In this document: positions 49,002-59,252 of the stretch, piece by piece
Layout: every line of letters begins with the position of its first letter
Numbering within the stretch: position 1 is the first letter of the stretch
Assembly: GCA_903828145.1 (NCBI GenBank)
Contig: CAIKKY010000015.1
Coordinates: 1-64,000, forward strand
Reading direction: 5' to 3'
Length of the DNA: 64,000 nt
Origin: an uncultured Hyphomicrobiales bacterium
Lineage (GTDB): Bacteria; Pseudomonadota; Alphaproteobacteria; Rhizobiales; Devosiaceae
Notes under the pieces: model-generated
Told to the model about the DNA's origin: nothing
Databases searched by the model: none
Seen by the model: the letters and a program-made list of their open reading frames with translations, nothing else
Made by a program: the position numbers and the translations under genes

Positions 49002-49706
49002 TTGGCGGACAGATCCCGGTGGAGTTTACCTTTGCGGCCTTGGGCGGCAATCACGGCGCTTGTGCTGTTTTCGGCGTGCCTCATGATTGTGGCGGCGGTC
49101 GAATTCGGCCGTGAGCTGACGCCAGCGTTGATTGCATCGACCCCGCCAACAGCCCGGTTTGCCGCCATGGTGGGCGGCGACACCGGCCCGGCGCATTCTT
49201 ACAGCTCAAAAGAGCAGTTTTTCCGCGATTGTCTCGACATCAGCCGCTCGATTGTAGGCCAGGCGCAGCCGACCAGCCGTCGCGAGGCTTTTGATGCGCG
49301 CTGTGGCCGCGCGGCGACCGAGAGCGTTGGTGCCATGCCGCTCTATGCGCGGGGCTGGCTGGTGCTCGCGGCGCTGGCCAAGGCGGCTGGCAATGAGGCG
49401 GGCTTTGCCGACGATCTCATTCGCGCCTTTCGTGCGGCCCCCCATGCGCACTATCTGGCCCAGACCCGCGTTGCCCTTGTGGGCGCCGATTACGGCCAAA
49501 GTCGCGAAGACGTTCAGGCGCTCTATCGCAGCGACATCGTTACCCTGCTCTCCGGCATGGCGGGGCGCGATCTCGTCGCGGCGCGCTTCATCGACTTCCC
49601 CAACGAGCGACCGGCGATTCGCGCGGCGCTTGACGGCGCGACGGCCAATGAACAGGCCGGGTTCCTTGCGGCGCTAAAAGCGCGCGGTGTTGAGGGGTCG
49701 CCATGA
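49002..49706 (+). CDS. hypothetical membrane-anchored protein of exopolysaccharide cluster
   Basis: N-terminal TM; 4-bp overlap with the ligase gene. Confidence 0.6.
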   Translation: MADRSRWSLPLRPWAAITALVLFSACLMIVAAVEFGRELTPALIASTPPTARFAAMVGGDTGPAHSYSSKEQFFRDCLDISRSIVGQAQPTSRREAFDARCGRAATESVGAMPLYARGWLVLAALAKAAGNEAGFADDLIRAFRAAPHAHYLAQTRVALVGADYGQSREDVQALYRSDIVTLLSGMAGRDLVAARFIDFPNERPAIRAALDGATANEQAGFLAALKARGVEGSP

Positions 49707-51145
49707 GTGATGATCCGGACAGCCTTGAGGTGCCGCAACTGGACGGGCTGGCCCGCCCGGTCCGGTCGCCCTTGATGCTGACTGGCGGCGCCTCCGACCG
49801 ACGGGGCAGCGGGGCGCAGGCGCTCAACGAGATTGCCGCCGTGCTTCTGGCGCTTGTCACCCTCGTTTCAGCCGTACCGCTCGGCAGCGGACGGCCGCTG
49901 TGGGTTATGGGGTTTGCCACGCTCATCAGCGCGGTGGGCACGCTTTATGGCGTGGGGCTTCTCATGGTCGGCGGCAAACTCAGGCGGGCCGTGGCCCCGC
50001 TCCTTCCCGAGGCGCTGATCTGGTGCGTGTTCACGGCGGCGCTCGGGGCGCAGCTCATGCCGCTCGTTCCGCTTTGGCCGGGTCTTGCGGCGACGCTCGG
50101 TGGGGAAGCCCTGCTGCAGAGCCAGCTCAGTCTCGACCCCGGGGAGACCGGCCAGATGCTGATTGCCATGCTGGCCATCGCGCTGCTGTTTTACCTGACA
50201 GCGCAGGTGGCCGCGAACCGGGCCCGGGCCCGGCTGCTGATGCGGCTGATCTTCGCGGGTCTTGTGGCCTATGCGGCCTATGGGCTTTTGGCCCTCACGC
50301 AGTTTGGCGATACGCTGCTCGGCTTCAAAAAAACCACCTATCTCGGCTTTGCCACGGGCACCTTTGTCAACCGGAACAGCTTTGCAACCTTCCTTGCGAT
50401 GGGCCTGGCCCTTGGTGCGGCTATTGGTGTCGATACGCTGTTGCGCCCCACGCGCGATGGGTGGGTGGGGCGCGCGCTGCGGGTGGGGATCGTGGTGGCG
50501 TGTGAGGCGCTGCTGCTGATTACGCTGCTTGCGACTGGCAGCCGCATGGGGGCGACCGCCGCCGTGACCGGCCTCATTGTTGTGCTGGTGCCGGGGATTG
50601 CCGCGCTCAGGCCGCGCCTGGGACAAATTGCGCTCATCCTGGTGGGCCTGGTTCTGGCCGCGCTGCTGGTGCTGGCGCTGTTCGGCGAGAGCCTGCTCAG
50701 CCGGGCCATTGTGCAGAGCCTCACCGAAGATGCGCGGGTGGAGCTGCACCGCGGCGTCTGGGCCGCGATCTGGCAGCGGCCGTGGTTTGGCTATGGCGGG
50801 GGCAGTTTCGCCTCGGTGTTTCCGGCGTTTTCGCCTGCCGACCTGGCCGGGGACCTGATTTTTGACCGCAGCCATTCGACCTATCTGGCCCTGTGGTTCG
50901 AGATGGGGCTCGTGGTGGGCAGTCTGCCGATGCTGATGGTGCTGATTATGGCCGGGCGACTTGTGCGGCGCGTGCTCGATGGATCGGAACGGATGACGGC
51001 GCTCGGCGCACTCGGCGTGATTGGTGTCGTGGCCGTGCATTCGCTCATGGATTTCAGCCTTGAAATCTATGCCAATGCGCTGCTCTTCACCTTCATCCTC
51101 GCGCTGGGGGTTGCCGGGACGCGCGCGACAAAGAGGTCGGCATGA
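49703..51145 (+). CDS. O-antigen ligase/polymerase family (Wzy_C-like) membrane protein
   Basis: About 12 TMs; NRNSFATFLAMGLALG; HRGVWAAIWQRPWFGYGGGSFASVFPAF loop; HSLMDFSLEI. Confidence 0.88.
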   Translation: MSDDPDSLEVPQLDGLARPVRSPLMLTGGASDRRGSGAQALNEIAAVLLALVTLVSAVPLGSGRPLWVMGFATLISAVGTLYGVGLLMVGGKLRRAVAPLLPEALIWCVFTAALGAQLMPLVPLWPGLAATLGGEALLQSQLSLDPGETGQMLIAMLAIALLFYLTAQVAANRARARLLMRLIFAGLVAYAAYGLLALTQFGDTLLGFKKTTYLGFATGTFVNRNSFATFLAMGLALGAAIGVDTLLRPTRDGWVGRALRVGIVVACEALLLITLLATGSRMGATAAVTGLIVVLVPGIAALRPRLGQIALILVGLVLAALLVLALFGESLLSRAIVQSLTEDARVELHRGVWAAIWQRPWFGYGGGSFASVFPAFSPADLAGDLIFDRSHSTYLALWFEMGLVVGSLPMLMVLIMAGRLVRRVLDGSERMTALGALGVIGVVAVHSLMDFSLEIYANALLFTFILALGVAGTRATKRSA

Positions 51146-51975
51146 TCTGGTCTGCGCTGCTTCGCCGCCTGACCGGTCGCCAGCCGCCGACTTCGGGGCT
51201 GGTCCGCCGCCGGATTGACCCCACGGGCCCGTTCTATGCCGTGGGCGATGTTCATGGCCATCTCGACGCGCTCCTCGCTCTTGAGGCGCTGATCGTCGCT
51301 GATGCGAGGGAGCAGGGGGGGCAGCCAACCCTTGTCTATCTCGGCGACCTGATCGACCGCGGGCCGCAGAGCGCCGGGGTGCTGGATTGCCTGATGGCCA
51401 GGGACGAGTCTGTGACGCGGCTGGCGCTTGGCGGCAACCATGAAGCGCTGATGCTCGAGTTTCTCGCGCGCCCCAGGCGTGAGCATGAATGGCTTGAATT
51501 CGGCGGACGCGAGACCCTGCTCTCATACGGCATCAGCGACGACGACCTGCGGCGGGCTGAGGCCGTGCCGCGCCGGCTTGAGCAGATCGTCCGGGCCCAT
51601 GTGCCCGACGAGCATGTGCGTTTTCTCGCCGGACTGCCGCATCTGATCGAGGCGCCCGGGCATCTTCTCGTGCATGCGGGGTTGAGGCCCGGTGTGGGGC
51701 TCGAGCAGCAGAGCGCAGGGGACCTCCTCTGGTATCGCGATGATTTCGAGGCCGATTATGCCGGGCTCGGCGCGCGCGTGGTGCATGGGCATACCCCGGG
51801 CCCGGCGGTGCGGATGAAGCCGTTCCGCCTCAATCTCGATACCGGCGCTTACCGGGGCGGACCGCTGAGCGCGGCCCGGCTGAGCGCCCATGCTGATCCC
51901 TTCATTCTCGCGGTGGCTCAAGGCTCCCGCGGTGGTGCCTGGACCCCCTGGTCCGGCCCGACATCGACATCCTGA
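51142..51975 (+). CDS. PPP-family metallophosphoesterase
   Basis: GDVHGHLDALLAL, YLGDLIDRGPQS, LGGNHEALML, VVHGHTPGP; 4-bp overlap with ligase. Confidence 0.9.
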   Translation: MIWSALLRRLTGRQPPTSGLVRRRIDPTGPFYAVGDVHGHLDALLALEALIVADAREQGGQPTLVYLGDLIDRGPQSAGVLDCLMARDESVTRLALGGNHEALMLEFLARPRREHEWLEFGGRETLLSYGISDDDLRRAEAVPRRLEQIVRAHVPDEHVRFLAGLPHLIEAPGHLLVHAGLRPGVGLEQQSAGDLLWYRDDFEADYAGLGARVVHGHTPGPAVRMKPFRLNLDTGAYRGGPLSAARLSAHADPFILAVAQGSRGGAWTPWSGPTSTS

Positions 51976-51990
51976 ACAGGCGGAACTGAC

Positions 51991-54135
51991 ATGGACGCGA
52001 CGATTGATCTCAAGGCCGTTCTGGGCCTTCTCCAGCGGCGGTTCTGGCTGGTTGCGCTGGTCATGGCGCTGGTGCTCGGGGTCGCGGGGATCGTGCTGTT
52101 GACACTGAAGCCCGTCTATACGGCAACGGCGCTGGTGCTGGTCGATCCCAGCAAGAAGAACCTGATGGACCCCGAGTCTCAGCTGTCGGGGTCGAGTTCG
52201 GATTCGCTGCGGGTAGACAGCGAGGTGGAACTCGTGAAGTCCGAGACCACGCTGCTCAGCGTTACCGATCAGCTCGATCTCGTCTCCGACCCGGAATTTG
52301 GCCTGTCGCTGGGGCTCAAGGACATGATCCTTGCCTTTTTGCGTCTCGGCGAGCCGACCCTGCCCACGGGCGAGGAAGCCGTGCAGGCCGTGATCGACAA
52401 ATTGCGGCAATCCGTCGGCGCACAGCGCAAGGGGCTGACCTATCTCATTGCGGTGAATGCGAAATCCGGCCGTCCGGAGTTTGCTGCCGCGCTCGCCAAT
52501 GCCGTTGCCGACACCTACATTCTCCAGCAGCTTAACGCGAAGGTGGAGTCCATCCGCGCCTCAGGCCGGGTGGTGGACGGGCGGATTGCCGAGGCCAATG
52601 CGGCGGTGGCGCAATCGGAAGAGGCGTTTGACAGTTTCGTTGAGCAAAATCTCGACCGGATCAGCGCCGCCACGGGCCGGAGCGATCTCGCCGGGGTGCG
52701 CGAAGAGCTGCAAAAGCTGAATTCGAGCCGCACCGAAGCGCAGCTTGTAGCCGATCTGGCGCAGCAGAGCCTCGCGAGCCGGGACTGGAGCAAGCTGGCC
52801 GACAGCGTGAAGGACGAGGCGATCCGTCGGCTTGAAACCGAGCGCCGGAAACTGCTCGAAAGCCTGAGCACAGCTGCCGAGGGCGCCAAGCCCTATGTCG
52901 ATCTGCAGGCGAGCCTCAACAGCGTGGAAGCCGAGCTGAACACGGCGGGCGAAGGGGCGGTGACCGCGCTGAAAAAGCAGGTGGCCGAAACGCAGGCGCG
53001 CGCCACTGAAATGCGTGCCGATTTGAGAAAGACGATTTTGCAGGGCGATCTGCCCTCGGACATCCTCACCAGCATCTATGCGATGCAGCAGAATTCTGAA
53101 ATCGCGCGAAGCCAGTATCAGACGCTGCTGACGCGGCAGACGGAACTCTCGAACCAGGAATATCTGCAATTGCCGGATGCACGGGTGGTGTCGCCGGCGA
53201 CGCCGCCCTCGAAGCCGAGTTTCCCCACACCGTCGATTATCCTGTTCGCTGCTGCGGCGGCGGGGCTGGGGCTCGGCATTGCGCTGGCGCTGCTCGTTGA
53301 AAATTTCGTCGGCGGGTTCACCAGTGAGGCTCAGGCCGAAACACTGCTGCGCACGCCCATTGTCTCGGTGATCCCCCGGTACCGCACGCAACGCCGCGGC
53401 GGCACGGAGTCGCTCTCGGCGGCGGATGCGCTGGTGGTGTCGCCCCTCTCCGTTTACTCCGAAGCGATCCGGCGGATCCGCATCGGCATAGATCAGGCGA
53501 TCCGACGGGCGCGGGCCGGGGGCGCGGGCGGGCGGGGCCCCGGTGTGGTGGTCATGGTCTCCTCGGCGGCTCCCAGCGAGGGTAAATCCACGGTATCGCT
53601 CTCGTTGGCGCGGGCCTATGCGCTGTCGGGCCAGACGACGCTGCTGATTGATTGCGATCTGCGCAAGCCGAGCGTGCATCGGCAGATCGGGCTCGATCCG
53701 TCCAACGGGCTCCTCGATTTTCTGAGCAATGCCGGCGATGATTTCGACATCAAGAAAATCATGACCATCGACAAGGGTTCCGGCGCGCAGGTGGTGCTGG
53801 GGTCGCGGCGCAGCGATATTCCGACGGATCAGCTGATTGCCGGCAAGACCTTCGCCCGCCTCATAACGGCGGCCCGGAAGAATTTCGATGTGGTGGTGCT
53901 CGATACCCCGCCCGTCGGCCCGGTGGTCGATGGGCTCTATCTGAAGAGCTTCGCCGATGCGATCGTGTTCGTGGTCAAATGGTCGGCCACGCCGCAGCAG
54001 GAAGTGCGCGCGGCGGTGACATCACTGGATGAGGCCAAGGGCAGTGACGTGCCGCTCGTTGCTGTGCTCAATATGGAGAACACGAGCCGCATCGCCTATC
54101 GCGGCCGCTATGGCGGCTATTACACCGAGGAATAG
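51991..54135 (+). CDS. polysaccharide co-polymerase / BY-type tyrosine autokinase (Wzc/ExoP-like)
   Basis: Wzz domain, MVSSAAPSEGKSTVSLSLARA Walker A, LIDCDLRKPS Walker A', VVLDTPPVG; C-terminal Tyr cluster AYRGRYGGYYTEE. Confidence 0.93.
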   Translation: MDATIDLKAVLGLLQRRFWLVALVMALVLGVAGIVLLTLKPVYTATALVLVDPSKKNLMDPESQLSGSSSDSLRVDSEVELVKSETTLLSVTDQLDLVSDPEFGLSLGLKDMILAFLRLGEPTLPTGEEAVQAVIDKLRQSVGAQRKGLTYLIAVNAKSGRPEFAAALANAVADTYILQQLNAKVESIRASGRVVDGRIAEANAAVAQSEEAFDSFVEQNLDRISAATGRSDLAGVREELQKLNSSRTEAQLVADLAQQSLASRDWSKLADSVKDEAIRRLETERRKLLESLSTAAEGAKPYVDLQASLNSVEAELNTAGEGAVTALKKQVAETQARATEMRADLRKTILQGDLPSDILTSIYAMQQNSEIARSQYQTLLTRQTELSNQEYLQLPDARVVSPATPPSKPSFPTPSIILFAAAAAGLGLGIALALLVENFVGGFTSEAQAETLLRTPIVSVIPRYRTQRRGGTESLSAADALVVSPLSVYSEAIRRIRIGIDQAIRRARAGGAGGRGPGVVVMVSSAAPSEGKSTVSLSLARAYALSGQTTLLIDCDLRKPSVHRQIGLDPSNGLLDFLSNAGDDFDIKKIMTIDKGSGAQVVLGSRRSDIPTDQLIAGKTFARLITAARKNFDVVVLDTPPVGPVVDGLYLKSFADAIVFVVKWSATPQQEVRAAVTSLDEAKGSDVPLVAVLNMENTSRIAYRGRYGGYYTEE

Positions 54136-54146
54136 GGCCGCGCCGA

Positions 54147-54422
54147 TCAGTGGTGCATCGGCCGGGGGCCGAGAAGATCCGATGACAGGCGGTCGGCGGC
54201 GCGGCGCGATTCATCAATGGCAGCGCGGCTCGGTGCCGAGGTGCGGGGCACGGGCCGGGGAGCCGGTGCAGCTCGGTCGGCCTGCGGCCAGGACTTCTGG
54301 TTCCTGGGCAGACGAGCTGCTGATTTTACCGGGAGCTTGGGGCTGGGAGAGGACAGGGCCGCGCCCATCAGCACGAGCACCAGTATACCCAGACCTATCA
54401 TTGATGAGACCATAAATTCCAT
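54147..54422 (-). CDS. small membrane protein
   Basis: 91 aa with N-terminal TM and Pro/Ala-rich tail. Confidence 0.4.
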   Translation of the reverse strand: MEFMVSSMIGLGILVLVLMGAALSSPSPKLPVKSAARLPRNQKSWPQADRAAPAPRPVPRTSAPSRAAIDESRRAADRLSSDLLGPRPMHH

Positions 54423-54554
54423 AACAACACCTCACTAACGTGAGCAGAGACTGCCGATGATGGCAGCTTCACGCAACACAATGTGCTACCCATGGCAAAT
54501 GCGCATGGATAATTGGCGTGCTTAATCTGGAAAATTTTAGCTAAAGACTAAAGC

Positions 54555-54716
54555 TCAGCCGTGCGTGATGGCGAGGACCAGGGCCACAACCGGCAACCAC
54601 GCCAGAACAGCCAGCCCGAGCAGCGTCCAGCCGAGCGGCAGGGACAGGCCCGCCGGAACGGCAAGGCCGGTCGCGGGGGGGATGTGGACTGACGAGACTG
54701 AAGCGAGTGTGTTCAT
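54555..54716 (-). CDS. small membrane protein
   Basis: 53 aa, MNTLASVSSVHIPPATGLAVPAGLSLPLGWTLLGLAVLAWLPVVALVLAITHG. Confidence 0.35.
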   Translation of the reverse strand: MNTLASVSSVHIPPATGLAVPAGLSLPLGWTLLGLAVLAWLPVVALVLAITHG

Positions 54717-55037
54717 GGCGACCAGTCTGCCCGCGAAGTCGCACGCTGACCAGCATCGCATCAACGCGTAGTTTCGAAGGCGTTAAGCCTGCCGGGCAAA
54801 ATGAACCGGTGGGGGGAGGAACTGGTGCGCCGGTCGGCATGAAACTGAGAACTCTTATGTTATTCAATTCCTTATATAATTTTGAGCCGCGACGGGCGAA
54901 GGGGAGCGAAAGGACGGCCGGTGGACGACAACGAATAAGTCCTGAAAGTGCAGTCTTGCCACAACGCGCGCCGCTCACGGGCGGGTCATGGGCATCCAAG
55001 TCAACCTGCCCGCTGATCCCGTGTAAATCTCCAGTTG

Positions 55038-55251
55038 GCTGGGGCCTACGAACCTCGGACCAGACGTAATAGAGGCTCTGGGCAATGCCTTCCTTGCGGC
55101 AGATCTCGGCGATGCTTTCTTAGCCGCGGAGGCCGTCCTGCACGATCCGGATCTAGTCTTCGGCAGAGAACTGACGCCGAGTCGCACGCTGGATGTCCTT
55201 CGCCAGCTGCTCGTCAGGCGTCGTCTTCGAGGTCACGGGGCTTGGTCTCAT
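55038..55251 (-). pseudogene. IS3-family transposase OrfA remnant
   Basis: Minus-strand frame reads MRPSPVTSKTTPDEQLAKDIQRATRRQFSAED*IRIVQDGLRG*ESIAEICRKEGIAQSLYYVWSE with two in-frame stops, then truncated. Confidence 0.7.
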
Positions 55252-55474
55252 CTTCGTTCCTACGTCACTGCGATGAGACGCAAAACCCTCTTATACGCGT
55301 AAACCTATACCTGCCTCAGGGGTGCTGACAGGGAACAAATAGACCTAGCTACGCTTACCCTGCAGCCCGGGGCGGCGACTTGCTCTCAAGCTGGGGCATT
55401 TCATCCAGCGCATGATCGGCCAAAGCTCCTGCTGTCAGTCGTTGATTTTATCCGGCGAAGGCACGTCAAGCGGC

Positions 55475-57649
55475 TCAAAGTGCCACTCGATAGGCTGCGA
55501 AAATGCTGAGCCCCACGATACCATTCTGTCCGAGGCTCTCTGCTACCCCTTTGACGGAGAGCGTGCGGCGGGGATCGAGGTCGTGTTCAACACCGCCGCT
55601 CAAGCGGATGTTCGTACCCGACGAAATACCCGGGGAAGCAAAGGATATGTCCTCCAAGCCTGCAATGCTGCTGGTCGCCCTGAGCAAATCGCTCGACCGC
55701 AGCAATCCAAGCTCAACTTCGGCACCAAACCTGAAGCGAGTGGACGGGCCGATTGCGCTGGTTAGTTCTGCACCTGCTAAGACTGTTGCTGAACGATATG
55801 TATATGGGTCGAAGGTCATGCCTTCGTCGACGCCAGTTTCCAGCACATCAGAATAGCCCTGACGCCGGACATAGTTGAAGCGTCCCTCCACATATCCCTG
55901 TAGCACGGAGCCCGTTTGAACATTGGCTCCCCAGCCAAGTCGTGCGGAGAGGGCATAGCTGTCCATGTCGGCAGTGCCCTCCGCAAAAGTTGCAGTTCCG
56001 ACGTAATTCCTGTGCGACAGATCGACCGAGCTGCGATCCACAATGGCAGCGACCCGGGCGAAAAAGCCCGTATAGTTGTCGTTTTCAGCATAGCTAGCCG
56101 AAGCGCCGAGCGTTATGCCGCCATTGTCCGTTACGCTCCCAACACTGCTTCCCCCGACGGAGAGGTCGGCGAAGCCCGTTACATGAATGCGATCGTCAAG
56201 TTTTTGGGCATAGCTTGCCCAGAGGCCGTTGGCTCCGGTACCCGCCATTGACGACATGCGGATGCCACCTTCCAGGCAGGCGTTCTGAGGACCGAAGGCT
56301 GAGCATTCATGATCGAGTGCCCGTGACAGCGCAGCGAGCCGCCCGCTCGTCACTCGGCTCAGACTTTCAAGGCCGGGATCGAGGATGTCGAGGTCCCATG
56401 AAAAGCCCGCAACACTCTCGCGCAGCATCCAGATGCTGTCGCCATACAACCCGAAAGCTCGATGGTCGCCGGGCGTGGACTGCGCAAACTCATTGGCGAT
56501 ATCCTCTGCGCTCAGCCCCGTCAGCACATCGGTATAAGTCCGACGCTGGAGGCTCGATCCGGCAAAGTCATTTTCCGAGCTGCCAGCATAGACACCAAAA
56601 GTCATTTGCCCGGAATGATAGGTCGGATCGATAGCAAACTGGCCATAGGCATCATCATAGATCACGACATTGTATGTGTTGGGCAGGCGGCCCTGATACG
56701 TCAACGCGCGCCCGAAACTACCCGACGTTCCCTGGTAATTGTTGATCTCGCCAATCCGGGCATCATCGGCGACATAGATGTCCGGTGTGGACGAGTTGGT
56801 GGCGGAAATCTCGCCGAAATTGGTGATCGAGGGGATGACCGGGCTGTAGATGTTGCAGCCAGCCCAGTTGGGAAGCTCATGGCATGCCGTGACAATGTTG
56901 ATCGCTGATTCCGGCCCGGTGATGCGGCCGGTATACAGGTTGAAGATGCCGCCGATCGTTGAACTGTCCTCGATCTGGATGGCATTTTCCTGACCGGTAG
57001 TCTGGATGGTCCCGGCATTCCACAACCCACCCTCGAATTTGGAATTCCATTCCAGTAGCATCGCGTGGCTGGATGAGGTAATCAGCCCCCCTGCGCGGTT
57101 GTAAAATGCCCCTTTCACGTCGGAATCGAACATGTGGACCGCAAATCCGCCCGTCGATTGCACAAGGCCGGAATTGTCCACATTCCCCAAGAGCCCGGAA
57201 TCGTAGTCAAGGAAAATGGCCTTGCCATCGGTCAGCAGGCTACCCGCGTTGAATATAGATCCGCCGGTTTTCTGTCGAATCTTGACGGCATCCTCGCCAG
57301 TCGTGGTTACATCGGCACCCGAAGACACCGTGATGGACTCGCCGGTGTCGAGGTCGCATCGACTGGAGACTGAACCGCTGACAGTGATAATGCCCGAGAC
57401 AGCGGCCGGACATGCGGACGCATTAGTCGGCAGCCATGACGCAATCAAGGCAATCGAGAGACAGAAGAACAGGTCTGAGACCGACACAGACCTTTTCCCA
57501 GCACTCAAGGCCTGCCTACGTCTCAAGGCAGTCTTCGCGCTGGAGGTGATCGCGGCAAGGTAACGCTGCAGGAGGGGGTGTCGCGCGTCGCGACCAATAA
57601 GACCTCCCCACGCCAGGCCTGTGACCTGAGTGGTATTGTTCCTGATCAT
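55475..57649 (-). CDS. autotransporter-like outer membrane beta-barrel protein
   Basis: Long signal-like N-terminus, repetitive passenger (GGLWNAGTIQTTGQENAIQI...), C-terminal about 280-aa beta-barrel; ATG at 57649 or upstream at 57763. Confidence 0.8.
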   Translation of the reverse strand: MIRNNTTQVTGLAWGGLIGRDARHPLLQRYLAAITSSAKTALRRRQALSAGKRSVSVSDLFFCLSIALIASWLPTNASACPAAVSGIITVSGSVSSRCDLDTGESITVSSGADVTTTGEDAVKIRQKTGGSIFNAGSLLTDGKAIFLDYDSGLLGNVDNSGLVQSTGGFAVHMFDSDVKGAFYNRAGGLITSSSHAMLLEWNSKFEGGLWNAGTIQTTGQENAIQIEDSSTIGGIFNLYTGRITGPESAINIVTACHELPNWAGCNIYSPVIPSITNFGEISATNSSTPDIYVADDARIGEINNYQGTSGSFGRALTYQGRLPNTYNVVIYDDAYGQFAIDPTYHSGQMTFGVYAGSSENDFAGSSLQRRTYTDVLTGLSAEDIANEFAQSTPGDHRAFGLYGDSIWMLRESVAGFSWDLDILDPGLESLSRVTSGRLAALSRALDHECSAFGPQNACLEGGIRMSSMAGTGANGLWASYAQKLDDRIHVTGFADLSVGGSSVGSVTDNGGITLGASASYAENDNYTGFFARVAAIVDRSSVDLSHRNYVGTATFAEGTADMDSYALSARLGWGANVQTGSVLQGYVEGRFNYVRRQGYSDVLETGVDEGMTFDPYTYRSATVLAGAELTSAIGPSTRFRFGAEVELGLLRSSDLLRATSSIAGLEDISFASPGISSGTNIRLSGGVEHDLDPRRTLSVKGVAESLGQNGIVGLSIFAAYRVAL

Positions 57650-57894
57650 TTCTAGCCCCCCTTGGACCGGCATCTCATGCCAGACTGCAGCAGCCGTAGT
57701 TCTATCTAAAACAGACCGAACTGGACTGACGTATTCTTGACCAATCCTGACCAGAGCAGGCACGTTGTATGGGGCTCAACCTGATAGTCTTACGGATGCA
57801 TTACATGATCCAAATGGTGTCTTCAGATGTGTCGGAACGAACGGGCGTATAGCTGGCGCTCTCCGATGGCCTTGTCAGTCGGAGTTAATAGCCG

Positions 57895-59205
57895 ATGAAA
57901 TCCGACAGCAGGCAATATCACTTCGGTCCCTTCACTTTCTCTGTGGCGCGGGGTCTGCATCGCGGCGAGGAGCCAATTCCGCTGCCGCCACGGGTTCAGG
58001 CCCTGCTGCTCCATCTCCTGGACGCGAGGGGGGATTTTGTCCGCAAAGATGTGCTCAGGGAAGCAATAGGTGACGGAACACCCGCCTCCGACGCCAGCCT
58101 CTGGCGATCCGTGTACCTGCTCCGAACCGCTCTCCAAGACACGAACGAACAAATCATCCGCACTGGTTACGGCAAGGGCGTGCGGATTATCGCCGACTTC
58201 CCGGAAGACCCATCGCCACCGCAAGTCTCCGGGATTGTAGAGACCCAGCAGCACTGGGGAATGTCGGGACTGTCTGCTCATTTCGCTCAACATGCGGCCA
58301 CTGGCGAGCAGATGATCCGCACCGCCTTCGAGCTAGCATCTACCCGAACTGACCGACAGTTTCAGCTCGCAGGGGCGGTGCTGAAGGAGGCGCTGAAGCG
58401 CTTCCCAAACCTTGCTCTTGCGCCGAGCGTACATGCCGATGTGGAAACATCACGGATGTTCCGAGGATATGCTCCAGCTGGCGTGCTTGCCCACAATGCC
58501 CGGCAGCTCTTGGCGAAGGCGTTGAGTATCCAGCCCGGCTTGCCCTCCGCCCTTGCCACTCAGGGCTTGCTCTTAGGCGTAATTGATGACGACATTCCAG
58601 CCGGCCTTGAACTTATTGATGCATCGCTGCTGGCTGCACCAAGGGCATGGCTGTCCGGCTTCTATAAGGCATGGCTGCTCATCGGCCAGAGACGGCTTGC
58701 CGATGCGCTTGCGACACTCGATAGCGCTTTGATGGCAAGCCCGCTGGAGCGCGGCCTGCTTGGACTTAAGGGCTACGTCCTTTGGGTCAGCGGGAACGTC
58801 GATGGATGCGACGCCTTCGTAACCGAGAACCTCCGTCTTCGCCCAGATATTGACCTCCTGTGGATCTTGGACGCCGTTGTCGCGCTCAATCGGAAGCAGC
58901 ATGCCAAAGCTAATTCCAGCATGGCCTTTGCTGTCGCGCTGCATCCCGACGATACCTACGTGCTTGCGAACCACACTTGGCTTCTGGCGGCCACTGGGCA
59001 TCAGACAGAAGCGCTGGAGTTCTTGGTGAAGGCTAGCAAGAGGCGGTCGGGGTATATGTCCCCGGTTCACATTGCCATGATCCGTGCCGCCTTGGACGAC
59101 AAGGTCTCGGCAAGAAATATGCTGAAGATCGCCGACGCCGACCGGGACCCATGGCGGCTCCTGGCCTGGTGTGATCCAAGACTGACGACCTTAGGTCGGC
59201 CTTAG
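57895..59205 (+). CDS. winged-helix (OmpR/PhoB-type) regulator with C-terminal TPR-like region (HilA/CadC-like)
   Basis: FGPFTFSVARGLHRGEEPIPLPPRVQALLLHLLDARGDFVRKDVLREAI...SLWRSVYLLRTALQD; helical repeat C-terminus, no TM. Confidence 0.75.
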   Translation: MKSDSRQYHFGPFTFSVARGLHRGEEPIPLPPRVQALLLHLLDARGDFVRKDVLREAIGDGTPASDASLWRSVYLLRTALQDTNEQIIRTGYGKGVRIIADFPEDPSPPQVSGIVETQQHWGMSGLSAHFAQHAATGEQMIRTAFELASTRTDRQFQLAGAVLKEALKRFPNLALAPSVHADVETSRMFRGYAPAGVLAHNARQLLAKALSIQPGLPSALATQGLLLGVIDDDIPAGLELIDASLLAAPRAWLSGFYKAWLLIGQRRLADALATLDSALMASPLERGLLGLKGYVLWVSGNVDGCDAFVTENLRLRPDIDLLWILDAVVALNRKQHAKANSSMAFAVALHPDDTYVLANHTWLLAATGHQTEALEFLVKASKRRSGYMSPVHIAMIRAALDDKVSARNMLKIADADRDPWRLLAWCDPRLTTLGRP

Positions 59206-59252
59206 GCGGCCGGTGCGACGGCGTTCGATGTCTGCCGCATACGAGCAGCACT

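Noticed and set aside
49868-51526. 552-aa minus-strand ORF
   Set aside because: Antisense to the ligase and phosphoesterase, composition typical of a shadow ORF, no recognisable domain.
52561-53679. 372-aa minus-strand ORF
   Set aside because: Antisense of the Wzc-like kinase; no domain.
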